Shown here piece after piece: positions 33,988 to 43,156 of a stretch of DNA of 59,607 nt; the stretch's first letter is position 1, and the number at the start of each line of letters is the position of its first letter. The DNA is from Candidatus Bathyarchaeota archaeon (GTDB lineage Archaea > Thermoproteota > Bathyarchaeia > TCS64 > PIYN01). The DNA lies in NCBI GenBank assembly GCA_003601775.1, contig PIYN01000009.1, positions 1-59,607 on the forward strand, in the 5' to 3' direction. The notes below the pieces were generated by a model. It ran no database searches, was not told where the DNA came from, and saw nothing but the letters and a program-made list of their open reading frames with translations. Position numbers and translations under genes: made by a program.

Positions 33988-36414
33988 TTGGGCGAGGAAG
34001 AGCCGAGGATAGGGGTCTACGTCTGTCACTGCGGCCTCAACATAGCAGGAGTTGTCGACGTTGAGAAGGTGGCGAGGGAGGCGGCCAAGCTCCCGAACGT
34101 CGTGGTCTCGAAGGATTATAGGTACATGTGCGCTGACCCTGGACAGGAGATGATAAAGGAGGATATCAAAAAGTATAACTTGACGAGGGTTGTCGTCGCC
34201 TCCTGCTCTCCAAGGATGCATGAACCCACCTTCAGGAGATGCGTGGAGTCCGCCGGGCTGAATCCCTTCCTCTTTGAGATGGCGAACATAAGGGAGCACT
34301 GCAGTTGGTGCCACCCCCATTACCCAGAGGACGCGACGGAGAAGGCCATAGACCTGGTGAAGATGGCTGTGGCGAAGGCGAGATACCTGAGCCCCTTGGA
34401 GGTGATAAAGGTCCCCGTCACTCGAGCTGCCCTCGTGATAGGGGGAGGGGTCGCTGGAATCCACGCCGCCCTCGACCTCGCTGACATGGGCTTCAAGGTC
34501 TACCTTGTCGAGCGGAGCCCCAGCATCGGGGGGAGGATGGCCCAACTCGATAAGACCTTCCCGACCCTCGACTGCTCCATCTGCATACTAGGTCCCAAGA
34601 TGGTGGATGTCGCCAACCACCCTAATATTGAGCTCATCACCTATGCTGAGGTTAAGAGGGTTGAGGGGTACATCGGGAACTTCAGGGTCACCGTTGTGAA
34701 GAAGCCGAGGTATGTCCTAGAGAGCGAGTGCAATGGCTGCGGGGAGTGCGTCAAGGTCTGCCCTGTGGAGGTCCCCAACGAGTTTGATGAGAACCTCGGT
34801 CCCAGGAAGGCCATCTATGTGCCCTTCCCCCAGGCGATACCCATGGTATATACCATCGACATGGACGCCTGCATTGAGTGCTATAATTGCGTCGAGGCCT
34901 GTAAGGAGCAGGGTCGTGAGGCCATAGACTTCGATATGAAGGAGGAGGAGATCCACCTCGAGGTCGGGACGATCATCGTAGCTACTGGCTACGACCTCTA
35001 CGACCCCAGCCGGGTGAGGGCCTACGGCTACGGCCTCTACGATAACGTCTTCACGGCCATCGAGCTCGAGAGGATGATAAATGCCGCGGGGCCCACCCAG
35101 GGTCATGTGATCAGGTTCTCCGATAGGAGGACGCCGAGAAGCCTCGCCTTCATCACTTGCGTAGGTTCGAGGGACGTGAAGACGAATATCTACTGCTCAG
35201 GCTTCTGCTGCATGTATACCCTCAAGAACGCGATACTCCTCAAGGAGCACTACCCAGAGATGCAGATCTATGTCCTCTTCATGGACCTCAGGGCCCCCTT
35301 CAAGGGGTACGAGGAGTTCTACCGGAGGGCGAGGGAGGAGGGGATCATCTTCCTCCGTGGACGTCCAACGGAGCTCTATGAGGATCCAAAAACGAAGAAC
35401 CTCATCATATCTATGGAGAACCTCTCCACGGGAGAGCCCATGGACCTGGAGGTCGAGATGGTAGTCCTCTCCAACGCGGCGGTACCAGCGGCGGGGACCG
35501 AGGAGCTCTCCAGGATACTGACGGTCTCCAGGGACGCCAGCGGCTTCTTCATGGAGGCCCACCCGAAGCTCAGGCCGATCGACTCCCCCACCGACGGGGT
35601 CTTCTTCTGCGGCGCAGCCCAAGGACCGAAGGACATTCCCTACAGCGTAGCCCAAGGGAGCGCGGCCGCCTCCAGGGCGGCCAGGATCATGGCGAGGGGA
35701 GAGTGGGAGATCGAGCCCATCGTGGCCTATGTAGACCCTGAACGGTGTCGTAACACCAAGACGAAGTGTGGGATCTGCGCGACGAAGTGCCCCTATGGGG
35801 CGATCACCGTAGAGGAGGGAAAGGCGGCAGTCGTGAATACGGCGAAGTGCCATGGATGCGGAACTTGCGCGGCCGACTGTCCAGCTAACGCCATCACCCA
35901 GATGCACTTCACAGATGCCCAGATCATAGCCCAGATCCACGCCGCCTTGGAGGAGAAGCCTGAGGAGAAGATCATCGGGTTCCTCTGTAATTGGTGCAGC
36001 TATGGGGCGGCCGATCTCGCCGGCACGAGCCGCATGGAGTACCCACCTAACATCAGGATCATCAGGGTGATGTGCTCCGGGAGGTTGGATAGAGACTTCA
36101 TACTAGAGGCCTTCAGGAAGGGCGCGGGTATGGTCTTGGCCTCAGGCTGCCGCTTTGGGGATTGTCACTACATCTCAGGCAATTACAACGCCGAGAGGAG
36201 GCTAAAACCCCTCTTTAAGATGCTCCCTAGGTTCGGTATCAGCCCTGAGAGGTTCAGGCTGGAGTGGTTCTCCGCCGCCGAGGCGGGCTTCTTCACGAAC
36301 CTCGTCAAGGAGATGGTCGAGACGCTGAAAAGGCTGGGCCCCGAGCGGATCAGGGAGGAGAACGAGAAGGCGAGGCCCTTCCTCGATAGGATGCTGAAAC
36401 ATATAGGGGGTTAG
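33988..36414 (+). CDS. hdrA: Heterodisulfide reductase subunit A fused to MvhD
   Basis: An 808-residue flavin-based bifurcation subunit. Residues 1-140 hold the Cys-containing N-terminal domain (VCHCGLNIAG, VVASCSPRMHEPTF). GGGVAGIHAALDLADMGF near 150 is the FAD loop, with DCSICILGPK after it. Ferredoxin motifs lie near 248 (CNGCGECVKVCP) and 294 (CIECYNCVEAC), with a second pair near 586 and 620. From about 660, FLCNWCSYGAADLAG through CRFGDCHYISGN is a complete MvhD [2Fe-2S] domain. The start is TTG after the upstream TGA. The partner feeding MvhD is not in the window. Confidence 0.93.
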   Translation: MGEEEPRIGVYVCHCGLNIAGVVDVEKVAREAAKLPNVVVSKDYRYMCADPGQEMIKEDIKKYNLTRVVVASCSPRMHEPTFRRCVESAGLNPFLFEMANIREHCSWCHPHYPEDATEKAIDLVKMAVAKARYLSPLEVIKVPVTRAALVIGGGVAGIHAALDLADMGFKVYLVERSPSIGGRMAQLDKTFPTLDCSICILGPKMVDVANHPNIELITYAEVKRVEGYIGNFRVTVVKKPRYVLESECNGCGECVKVCPVEVPNEFDENLGPRKAIYVPFPQAIPMVYTIDMDACIECYNCVEACKEQGREAIDFDMKEEEIHLEVGTIIVATGYDLYDPSRVRAYGYGLYDNVFTAIELERMINAAGPTQGHVIRFSDRRTPRSLAFITCVGSRDVKTNIYCSGFCCMYTLKNAILLKEHYPEMQIYVLFMDLRAPFKGYEEFYRRAREEGIIFLRGRPTELYEDPKTKNLIISMENLSTGEPMDLEVEMVVLSNAAVPAAGTEELSRILTVSRDASGFFMEAHPKLRPIDSPTDGVFFCGAAQGPKDIPYSVAQGSAAASRAARIMARGEWEIEPIVAYVDPERCRNTKTKCGICATKCPYGAITVEEGKAAVVNTAKCHGCGTCAADCPANAITQMHFTDAQIIAQIHAALEEKPEEKIIGFLCNWCSYGAADLAGTSRMEYPPNIRIIRVMCSGRLDRDFILEAFRKGAGMVLASGCRFGDCHYISGNYNAERRLKPLFKMLPRFGISPERFRLEWFSAAEAGFFTNLVKEMVETLKRLGPERIREENEKARPFLDRMLKHIGG

Positions 36415-36417
36415 GGA

Positions 36418-36897
36418 ATGGAGGAGATGCCCGAGGAGCTGAGGGTGCTCATCAAGGAGAAGGTCTACTTCTGCTACCAGTGCGGGGCCTGCGTCGGGAG
36501 CTGCCCCACGGCGAGGGCGATCCCAGAGTATAACCCCAGAAAGATGATGGAGGGCCTGATCCTCGGCGAGTGGAGGGAGATCCTCTCCGGGGATCTCATC
36601 TGGCTCTGCACCCTCTGCCATACCTGCTACGAGGTCTGCCCACAGGGCGTGGGAATCTCCCATATTATCATAGAGCTGAGGAACCTCGCGACTAAAGAGG
36701 GGATGGCCCCGGAGGGGTTTCTGGACAGCGCTAAGCAGATGGCCGCCACCGGCTATGTAGCACCCATCACGGGGGCGGTCGAGAGAACGAGGAAGCAACT
36801 TGGGTTGCCAGAGATCAAGGTGATCGATACAGGGGAGATTAAGAAGATCATGGAGTTAATGAGGTTCAGATCTGTCTTGGAGGATGAGAGCGGATGA
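36418..36897 (+). CDS. hdrC: Heterodisulfide reductase subunit C
   Basis: A 159-residue two-[4Fe-4S] protein: CYQCGACVGSCP near residue 19 and CTLCHTCYEVCP near residue 63, with the surrounding helical FSGISHIIIELRN-like region of HdrC. It relays electrons from HdrA to HdrB. ATG lies four bases after the hdrA stop, and its own stop overlaps the hdrB start as ATGA. Confidence 0.93.
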   Translation: MEEMPEELRVLIKEKVYFCYQCGACVGSCPTARAIPEYNPRKMMEGLILGEWREILSGDLIWLCTLCHTCYEVCPQGVGISHIIIELRNLATKEGMAPEGFLDSAKQMAATGYVAPITGAVERTRKQLGLPEIKVIDTGEIKKIMELMRFRSVLEDESG

Positions 36898-37790
36898 GCT
36901 ACGCCCTTTTCCTAGGGTGCATGATTCCGCTGAGGCTTCCCTACATGGAGACCGCCGCGAGGAAGGTCCTCGACCTCCTGGGGGTGGAACTCTTGGATAT
37001 GCCCAACGCTTCCTGCTGCGGGGACCCCATCTCCTTCCAGTCCCTGGACAGGGAGACCTGGTTGGCTATCGCCGCGAGGAACCTGTGTATCGCAGAGGAG
37101 ATGGGGAAGGATATACTGACCCTCTGCAGTGGATGCTATGAGACCTTGAAGACGGCAAATGTCACCCTGAAGAGGGAGAGGCCTTTGAGGGAAGAGGTAA
37201 ACAGGATCTTGTCAGAGGTTGGGAGAGAGTTCAAGGGGACCATAGAGGTCAAGAACCTACTTGAGGTCCTGCAGGAGATAGGGGCTGAGAAGGTGAGGTC
37301 CTTCGTCACCCGGCCTCTGAAGGGCCTCAGGGTGGCAACCCATTATGGCTGCCACTTAGTGAGACCCAGCGACGTACTTAACTTTGATGATCCGATGAGA
37401 CCGGTCATCTTCGATAGGTTCATAGAGCTGACCGGGGCCGAGAGCGTCTCGTACCAGAAGAAGATGCTCTGCTGTGGGGCGGGCCTCAGGATGGTTGATA
37501 CGAAGAAGGCCCTTAGGCTTGTGGAGATGAAGCTAGGTTATGTCGAGGAGGCTGGTGCCGACTGCATGGCCGTCCTCTGCCCTTACTGTATGCTCCAATA
37601 CGATGTCATGCAGAGGATGGTGAGACATAGAGATGGTGGGAAATACAATATACCAGTCTTTTACTATCCGGAGCTCCTCTGCCTATCCATGGGGGTTCCA
37701 CCCGAAGAGCTGGGGTTGAGGTTTCACAGAACAAGCCCCGAATCTGTCCTGAAGAAGATCGGACTTAACTCTCCCCCCTCTATTTCTTAA
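36894..37790 (+). CDS. hdrB: Heterodisulfide reductase subunit B
   Basis: A 298-residue protein with two complete CCG domains: Cys in LFLGCMIPL, SCCGDP and CSGCYETL for the first; THYGCHLV, MLCCGAGLRM and LCPYCMLQYD for the second. These bind the two noncubane [4Fe-4S] clusters that cleave a heterodisulfide in methanogens. With no mcr genes here, the disulfide substrate is open. It ends the seven-gene run; its 3' end overlaps the convergent RimK-like gene by 11 bp. Confidence 0.93.
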   Translation: MSYALFLGCMIPLRLPYMETAARKVLDLLGVELLDMPNASCCGDPISFQSLDRETWLAIAARNLCIAEEMGKDILTLCSGCYETLKTANVTLKRERPLREEVNRILSEVGREFKGTIEVKNLLEVLQEIGAEKVRSFVTRPLKGLRVATHYGCHLVRPSDVLNFDDPMRPVIFDRFIELTGAESVSYQKKMLCCGAGLRMVDTKKALRLVEMKLGYVEEAGADCMAVLCPYCMLQYDVMQRMVRHRDGGKYNIPVFYYPELLCLSMGVPPEELGLRFHRTSPESVLKKIGLNSPPSIS

Positions 37791-38667
37791 CCACCGAGAT
37801 CAGGTACCTTATGATCTCGTCTGCTATGTTTACCCTGGTCACCGTTTGGAGGCCCCTCCATCCAGGCTGGCTGTTCACCTCTATGACCTTGGGGCCCTCC
37901 TCGCTCTCCAAGATGTCGACCCCGGCGACCATGCATCCGATGACCTCCGATGCCTTGACGGCGAGTTCCTCCATCTCCTCCCCCAGCCTCACCGGGACGG
38001 GCCTCGCCCCCTGACTCACGTTCGTCTTCCACCCCTCGGCGACCCTCCTCATAGAGGCCAGGACCCTCCCTCCGAGGACGAAGGCCCTGATATCCGAGGA
38101 ACCATGGCTGATGAACTCCTGGAGGTAGAGGACGCCGTGGTGGAGGGAGATCGAATGGAAGATCCTCTCGGCCACATCCGGGTCCGAGACCCTCGTCGAC
38201 CCGACCCCCCTCGAGCCGAAGAGGGGCTTCACGACGACATCACCCCCGAGCTCATGGAAGGCCCTTAAGGCCTCCCTTGGGCTCTCCGTGACCGCCGTCC
38301 GCGGAACAGGGAGGCCGTGCTCCTCCAAGAGGGAGAGGGCATAGTACTTATCGATGGCCCGCTCGATGGACTTAGGCGGATTCACGACGAGCATCCCGAG
38401 GCGCTCAAGCCTGTAGAGGAGGTCCATCCTGAAGATGATCTCCTCCAGGGAACCCCGGCCGATGGGGCGGATGATCAGGGCGCTCAGCTTCTCGAGGAGA
38501 TCAGTATCATCACTGGAGGCCGCTGGGGGGTAGGCAACCCTGGCGACGAGACGTGGGAGCCTGAGGCAGAGAGACTCGATGCCGGCCCTCCTCATCGCCT
38601 CCAAGAGCTGTGTAGAGGACCAGCTTCTCTCATTCCTCGTCACGAGGCCGAACCTCAACGCCGCCAT
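37780..38667 (-). CDS. RimK-family ATP-grasp glutamate ligase, MptN-like candidate
   Basis: A 295-residue ATP-grasp ligase. RPIGRGSLEEIIFRMD, VVNPPKSIERAIDKY, VVVKPLFGSRGVGSTRV and KVIEVNSQPGWRG follow the RimK/LysX/MptN/CofF pattern. The GSLEEIIFRMD-NPPKSIE segment and adjacency to the C1 genes favour MptN, which adds glutamate to tetrahydromethanopterin; LysX is an alternative. The frame is open to 38721, but ATG at 38667 lies 29 bp after a minus-strand TATA (CTTAAAATAG, 38691-38700), suggesting a leaderless start. Confidence 0.75.
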   Translation of the reverse strand: MAALRFGLVTRNERSWSSTQLLEAMRRAGIESLCLRLPRLVARVAYPPAASSDDTDLLEKLSALIIRPIGRGSLEEIIFRMDLLYRLERLGMLVVNPPKSIERAIDKYYALSLLEEHGLPVPRTAVTESPREALRAFHELGGDVVVKPLFGSRGVGSTRVSDPDVAERIFHSISLHHGVLYLQEFISHGSSDIRAFVLGGRVLASMRRVAEGWKTNVSQGARPVPVRLGEEMEELAVKASEVIGCMVAGVDILESEEGPKVIEVNSQPGWRGLQTVTRVNIADEIIRYLISVVKK

Positions 38668-38690
38668 CAAGTCAAGATTCGGGGAACCCT

Positions 38691-38700
38691 CTATTTTAAG
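38691..38700 (-). promoter_or_regulatory. TATA box for the RimK/MptN-like gene
   Basis: CTTAAAATAG on the minus strand, centred 29 bp before the ATG at 38667. The spacing fits a leaderless transcript. Confidence 0.45.
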
Positions 38701-38789
38701 ATGCTGAAGCCGAAGTTTCATTCCATACTCGGGGTATCCAAGATGGGCTTCGAGGTATCGACCTCTCCAAGCTCTCCTATGAAGCCTCC

Positions 38790-39956
38790 TCAGGCATGTA
38801 GCTCGACGATATCCCCATCCTTGAGAGGTCTGTTGAGTCCGACACGCTCCCCGGGGAACTTCGCGCTGGGCCCCCAGAGCCGGGCGTACTTAAAGTTCTT
38901 CAGGAAGTCGCTGTGGATCATCTTGGCCAAGTCCTCCACGGTCGCCCCCTCCCTCAGGACCAGGGGGACCTTAGATGGGGCCTCCCCCACCTCCTTCGTA
39001 TAGACCCTGATGATCCCCAGGAGCCTGAAGAGGGCCTCCCCGAGGAGGCCCTCGAGACCCTTGGGCTCCTTACAGGAGATGGGTATGACCTCGAGGTCTT
39101 GGACCGTCTCCCTCAGCCTCCTCAGCCCCTCCTCCGCCCCTGGGAGGTCCATCTTGTTCCCCAGGACCAGTGTGGGCCTGTAGAGGGGGCTCCCGTAGAG
39201 GGCGTCCTCGACCATCTCCAAGGTCACCTCGCCGCGTACCCTCACCAGGGCTGAGGTGATCCGGTACTCCCTCAGCAGGTCCACGACCTGCCTCGCCGTG
39301 CAGTCCCTCAGGGTGCCCTCCCAGATGAACTGGATGCCGGAGCCTGTCCTCCGCCTGAGGACCTCCACCTCCCCCCTCGGCCTCCTTATGAGGATCCGGG
39401 CCTTCTCAAGCTCCGATGAGACGAGGCGGTATTGCTCCACGGGGTCCCTCGACAGATCGACCATGATGATCAGGCCGTCGGCGTTCCGGGCCAAAGTGAG
39501 GACCTGGTACCCATCGCCCTTCCCTTCCGCCGCCCCCGGGACGAGGGCGGGCGCCTCGACGAGCTGGAACTGTATATCCTGATAGGGGAGCATCCCTGGG
39601 ATCGGTCTCCGCGTCGTATGAGGGTGCTCCCCAACTGTGGGCTTTGCGTTTGTGACGACCCTGAGGAGGCTGCTCCTCCCGACGTTAGTCGGCCCCAGGA
39701 GGATGACCTGGGCTGCGCCCGACTTCTCCAGGAAGAAGCCCCTCCTTGACCCCCTCCTCCTCTTCTTAGCCCTCTCGACTTCTTCCCTGAGCTGGGAGAT
39801 CCGCCTCTTCACCTGGGCCCTGAGCTTCTCAGTCCCCTTATGCTTCGGGCAGAGGGCGAGGAACTCCTGCATCAACCTGATCTTCTCCCTCGGGTCCCTC
39901 GCCGCCACAACCTCGGCCCACTTCAGCTTCGCCCTCATGGGGAGGTTCGTGACCAT
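38790..39956 (-). CDS. TGS-domain OBG/DRG-like GTPase with altered P-loop
   Basis: A 388-residue protein: a basic coiled N-terminus (ALCPKHKGTEKLRAQVKRR), a G domain, and a C-terminal TGS domain (from about residue 310, ending KDGDIVELHA). Typical motifs are G4 LGNKMDLPG and the TTRRPIPGM switch I. However, the P-loop reads GPTNVGRSSLL, with Arg where GxxNxGKS proteins have Lys, and the switch II DTPP/DLPG position reads VEAPALVPG. Ribosome or RNA association is typical of the family. GTP hydrolysis may be weakened here. It lies 21 bp downstream of thiI. Confidence 0.82.
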   Translation of the reverse strand: MVTNLPMRAKLKWAEVVAARDPREKIRLMQEFLALCPKHKGTEKLRAQVKRRISQLREEVERAKKRRRGSRRGFFLEKSGAAQVILLGPTNVGRSSLLRVVTNAKPTVGEHPHTTRRPIPGMLPYQDIQFQLVEAPALVPGAAEGKGDGYQVLTLARNADGLIIMVDLSRDPVEQYRLVSSELEKARILIRRPRGEVEVLRRRTGSGIQFIWEGTLRDCTARQVVDLLREYRITSALVRVRGEVTLEMVEDALYGSPLYRPTLVLGNKMDLPGAEEGLRRLRETVQDLEVIPISCKEPKGLEGLLGEALFRLLGIIRVYTKEVGEAPSKVPLVLREGATVEDLAKMIHSDFLKNFKYARLWGPSAKFPGERVGLNRPLKDGDIVELHA

Positions 39957-39977
39957 CTACCTGAGCACCTCCATACC

Positions 39978-41135
39978 TCAGGTCTCACTTGCCTCAAGGC
40001 GTATCTTCCTCATCTGCCTCACAGCCTCCCCTTCGAGCTCCCTTATCCCCAGCTTCTCCTCCATCTCCCTCACCTTGCCCAGATCCGCCTTCGTCGTCGG
40101 CCTCCTCGGGACGACGCTGCATCCCTCGACGCCCTTCGCGGTGACCTCATAGGTCCCGATCCTCCTCGCGACCCTCTCGATCTCGACCTTATCCAGGCCG
40201 ATGAGGGGGCGGTAAATGGGTAGTGCCGTAGCCTCGGAGAGGACGGCGAGGTTGTGGAGGGTCTGGGAGGCCACCTGCCCGAGACTCTCCCCCGTGACCA
40301 GTCCCTGGGCCCTGAGCCTCTGGGCGACGAGGGAGGCGACGCGGTACATGGACCTCTTGCAGAGGACGCAGCGTAGGTTCGGCCTCTCGCACCCCAGTAT
40401 CCTCTCCATCACCTCCCCGAAACCGACGATATGGAGATTGAAGTCGCGGAGGGGGACGTATCCCCTAAGGACCTTGGCCGCCTCCAGCGCCCGGGTGTAG
40501 TAGTCCTCCCCCACGTAGGGGCGCTGGTCGAGGAAGAGGAGGAGGACGTGGGCCCCCCTCTTCATCATCATCCAGGCCGCCACGGGGCTGTCTATTCCCC
40601 CGCTGAAGAGGGAGACGAGCCTCCCCTGGGACCCATAGGGAAGGCCTCCGGGGCCGGGGATCACCTCCGTATAGATGAACGCGGAGTCCCCCCTCACCTC
40701 CACATATACTACCCTCTCCGGCTCATCAAGGTCCACGTGGATGCCCCTGTCCCTCAACGCCTCCAAGATCTCCGACCCTACCCGCACCTCCAAGTCCCTA
40801 CTCGAGTAGGGGTGATCCCCGACGACCTTCGCCCTCACGGCAAAGGATCCCCTATTCTCGAGGACTCGCCCCGCGGCGTCCATGGCGCATCTCACGATAT
40901 CGTCGAGGTCGGCGGTGGTGCGGAGGGCCGGCATGACGGAGACGACCCCGAAGAGTTTGGATAAGACCCCAGCAGCTCTCTCAGCCTCAATCCCCTCGAC
41001 GCAGATACGTCCCTGCATCCTATAGACGTTGAAGTCCCTGAAACCCTCCTTGTAGAGGGAGAACTTGATATGGTCTATGAGCCTCCTCTCCAGTAGCCTC
41101 CTCACGGACTTGCTCTTGAGTACGACCTCAGCCAT
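39978..41135 (-). CDS. thiI: tRNA 4-thiouridine synthase / thiamine thiazole sulfurtransferase ThiI
   Basis: A 385-residue ThiI without a rhodanese tail. The N-terminal ferredoxin-like and THUMP domains span about residues 1-165; the PP-loop SGGIDSPVAAWMM near residue 185 adenylates tRNA U8; LRCVLCKRSMYRVA and VTGESLGQVASQTLHN are conserved. GTG at 41156 is in frame, but a TATA-like TAATAAAA (minus strand, 41173-41180) would place transcription start near 41150, so ATG at 41135 is preferred. It is cotranscribed with the TGS GTPase downstream. Confidence 0.93.
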   Translation of the reverse strand: MAEVVLKSKSVRRLLERRLIDHIKFSLYKEGFRDFNVYRMQGRICVEGIEAERAAGVLSKLFGVVSVMPALRTTADLDDIVRCAMDAAGRVLENRGSFAVRAKVVGDHPYSSRDLEVRVGSEILEALRDRGIHVDLDEPERVVYVEVRGDSAFIYTEVIPGPGGLPYGSQGRLVSLFSGGIDSPVAAWMMMKRGAHVLLLFLDQRPYVGEDYYTRALEAAKVLRGYVPLRDFNLHIVGFGEVMERILGCERPNLRCVLCKRSMYRVASLVAQRLRAQGLVTGESLGQVASQTLHNLAVLSEATALPIYRPLIGLDKVEIERVARRIGTYEVTAKGVEGCSVVPRRPTTKADLGKVREMEEKLGIRELEGEAVRQMRKIRLEASET

Positions 41136-41248
41136 CGATAGTAGTACTGTATCCACTTGCTCTACCCTGCCATTTTATTAGGATCGAAGTTCCATCAGAA
41201 AAAGGTAGGGTTTAAATCGGGGTTCTTCAACTTTCAAATTGATCGACG

Positions 41249-41848
41249 ATGTCCGACTATTGGGATGACTGGTTTAGGCGATGGAGGAGGTGGTGGAGGA
41301 GCCCCTTCTTCTTCCCAGACATCGAGAGGATGTTCAGCGAGATGGAGAAGGAGATAGAGGAGGCCTTCAAGGAGATTCAGAGCAGGGTCCCAGAGGGCTT
41401 CATCAGGGAGAGGAGGCTCCCCGATGGGAGCAAGGTCAGGGAGTTCGGACCCTTCGTCTATGGCTATTCCATCACCTTCGGACCCGATGGGAAGCCTGTC
41501 GTGAGGGAGTTCGGGAACATCAAGCCGAGCCTCCGGAGGGGCATGAGGCCCACGATAGACCTGAGAGAGAGGAGGGAGCCCCTCGTGGACGTCTTCGAGG
41601 ACAACAACGAGATCAAGGTCATAGCGGAGCTGCCGGGGGTCGAGAAGAAGGACATCAAGCTCTACGCGACCGAGAACAGGCTGACGATCTCCGTCGACAC
41701 CCCAGAGAGGAAGTACTACAAGGAGCTGGAGCTGCCCGCTGAGGTCGATTATAATACCGCGAAGACAAGCTATAGGAACGGCATCTTAGAGGTAGTCCTG
41801 AAGAAGAAGGAGAGAAAGGGGAAAGGGGTCCAATTAAAGGTTGAGTGA
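41249..41848 (+). CDS. Hsp20/alpha-crystallin family small heat shock protein
   Basis: A 199-residue protein with an aromatic and Arg-rich N-terminus (WDDWFRRWRRWW) and an extended acidic/basic middle. The alpha-crystallin domain covers residues about 105-190: PLVDVFEDNNEIKVIAELPG, LTISVDTPERKYYKELELP, and YRNGILEVVLKKKE with the GxLxVxL-type end. It should form cytoplasmic oligomers that hold unfolded proteins. A TTTAAAT element lies about 35 bp before the ATG. Confidence 0.92.
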   Translation: MSDYWDDWFRRWRRWWRSPFFFPDIERMFSEMEKEIEEAFKEIQSRVPEGFIRERRLPDGSKVREFGPFVYGYSITFGPDGKPVVREFGNIKPSLRRGMRPTIDLRERREPLVDVFEDNNEIKVIAELPGVEKKDIKLYATENRLTISVDTPERKYYKELELPAEVDYNTAKTSYRNGILEVVLKKKERKGKGVQLKVE

Positions 41849-41871
41849 GCTCAAAACCTCGATGAGGGCGC

Positions 41872-42891
41872 TCACCCTACACGAGTTAGCCCGACGACTA
41901 TGGGCATCTTAGACTCCTTTCCCACCTTAATTATATGTTCCAAGCGATGACTTAGGTCCGGATGGGATCTGAAGTTCTCAAAGACATGGAAGCCGTACTC
42001 CTCAGAGGTCCTGCCACGGGGGAATCCGAGGAACGCTGTGAGCCTCTCCACGTCGATACCCCATCTGCTTGAGAGGAGGTCCTCCACCTCCTCCACCTCG
42101 CTTATCGCGGTGGTGGGATCTATAAACATGAGGCACCTCAGAGGGGACCCCTCCACCCTGGATTTATCCATGGGCCTGAGAGCACATCCCCTTGATACCT
42201 TGATGAGGCTGCTGATCAGATGGGAGGGGTCTCTGGTCTGTCTGACGGAGAACTCGTCAGCGTACTCCTCCCTGACCCTACTCAGTAACCCCGTCTGGGG
42301 GTAGGTGAGCAGGAAGAAGATGTAGGCGAAGGCCGCCAACACAAGCTGATGTATAGGAGATCTCCTTCTCTCCAACCGCGACCTTATGTAGCTCTCGGCG
42401 ATCTTGTAGTAGACTGTAAGGAGGGCGACGAGGGGGGTAATTATCGTCATATCGCCGTGCTTTATGTGTCCAAGTTCATGGGCGATGACCGTCCTCATCT
42501 CCGACGCGTTCAAAGAGAGGATGAGCCCCCGGCTGAACACCATCTTCGATAGCCAAGCCATATGTCCATAGGTGAGGGCGTTGGGGGACTCGAAGTCCAC
42601 TATGCCCACCTTCCTCACCCGCACCTCAGCCTTCTTGGACTCCTCCTCCACCAGGTTCCAGAGGAGGGGGTCGCTCTCCTTATCGATCCACCTCACCTCG
42701 AAGCAGGACTCTATGACCATCGGCGAGATGAGCCACCAGACGAAGGACAGACACAGTAAGAGGATTATGCCGAATAGGATCGAAGAGTAGACCTCCGCAA
42801 GGATAAGCCAGAGGAGAAACGTAAGGAGGAAGAAGCCCACCAGGAAGGTCGTGAAGGGGGCTAAGAACTCACAAACCCTCAGCTTCCACAT
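41872..42891 (-). CDS. M48 family membrane metalloprotease (HtpX-like)
   Basis: A 339-residue membrane protease. Two N-terminal hydrophobic segments (FTTFLVGFFLLTFLLWLI, SILFGIILLLCLSFVWWLI) are followed by the zinc motif VIAHELGHIKHGD near residue 135 and another membrane pair around residues 150-200; the EEYADEFSVRQ region supplies the third ligand. HtpX-like proteases degrade misfolded membrane proteins. A minus-strand TATA (around 42921-42930) is 25 bp from a TTG at 42900 and 34 bp from this ATG; the ATG is preferred. Confidence 0.88.
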   Translation of the reverse strand: MWKLRVCEFLAPFTTFLVGFFLLTFLLWLILAEVYSSILFGIILLLCLSFVWWLISPMVIESCFEVRWIDKESDPLLWNLVEEESKKAEVRVRKVGIVDFESPNALTYGHMAWLSKMVFSRGLILSLNASEMRTVIAHELGHIKHGDMTIITPLVALLTVYYKIAESYIRSRLERRRSPIHQLVLAAFAYIFFLLTYPQTGLLSRVREEYADEFSVRQTRDPSHLISSLIKVSRGCALRPMDKSRVEGSPLRCLMFIDPTTAISEVEEVEDLLSSRWGIDVERLTAFLGFPRGRTSEEYGFHVFENFRSHPDLSHRLEHIIKVGKESKMPIVVGLTRVG

Positions 42892-43156
42892 AGATATCAA
42901 GAGGTCTTTGTAACGCTCACTAAATATCTTTTACGACTCCAAAAGATGACCTTAAACGAGATATAAGGCTCCGAACCCCCGTTGAGATAGCATATCGCAC
43001 CCCTCCGACGAGGCAGAACGAGAGGGCAGATCCACTTATTGATAAATACCTCGTAGAATCCTCCGTGAATTTTAAACAATTAGATAAAATTTTCTTCATA
43101 GTCCTCTACGTAAGGACAACGGAAGGCATATTAACTCCTCCGCAGAAGGAGTTTAT

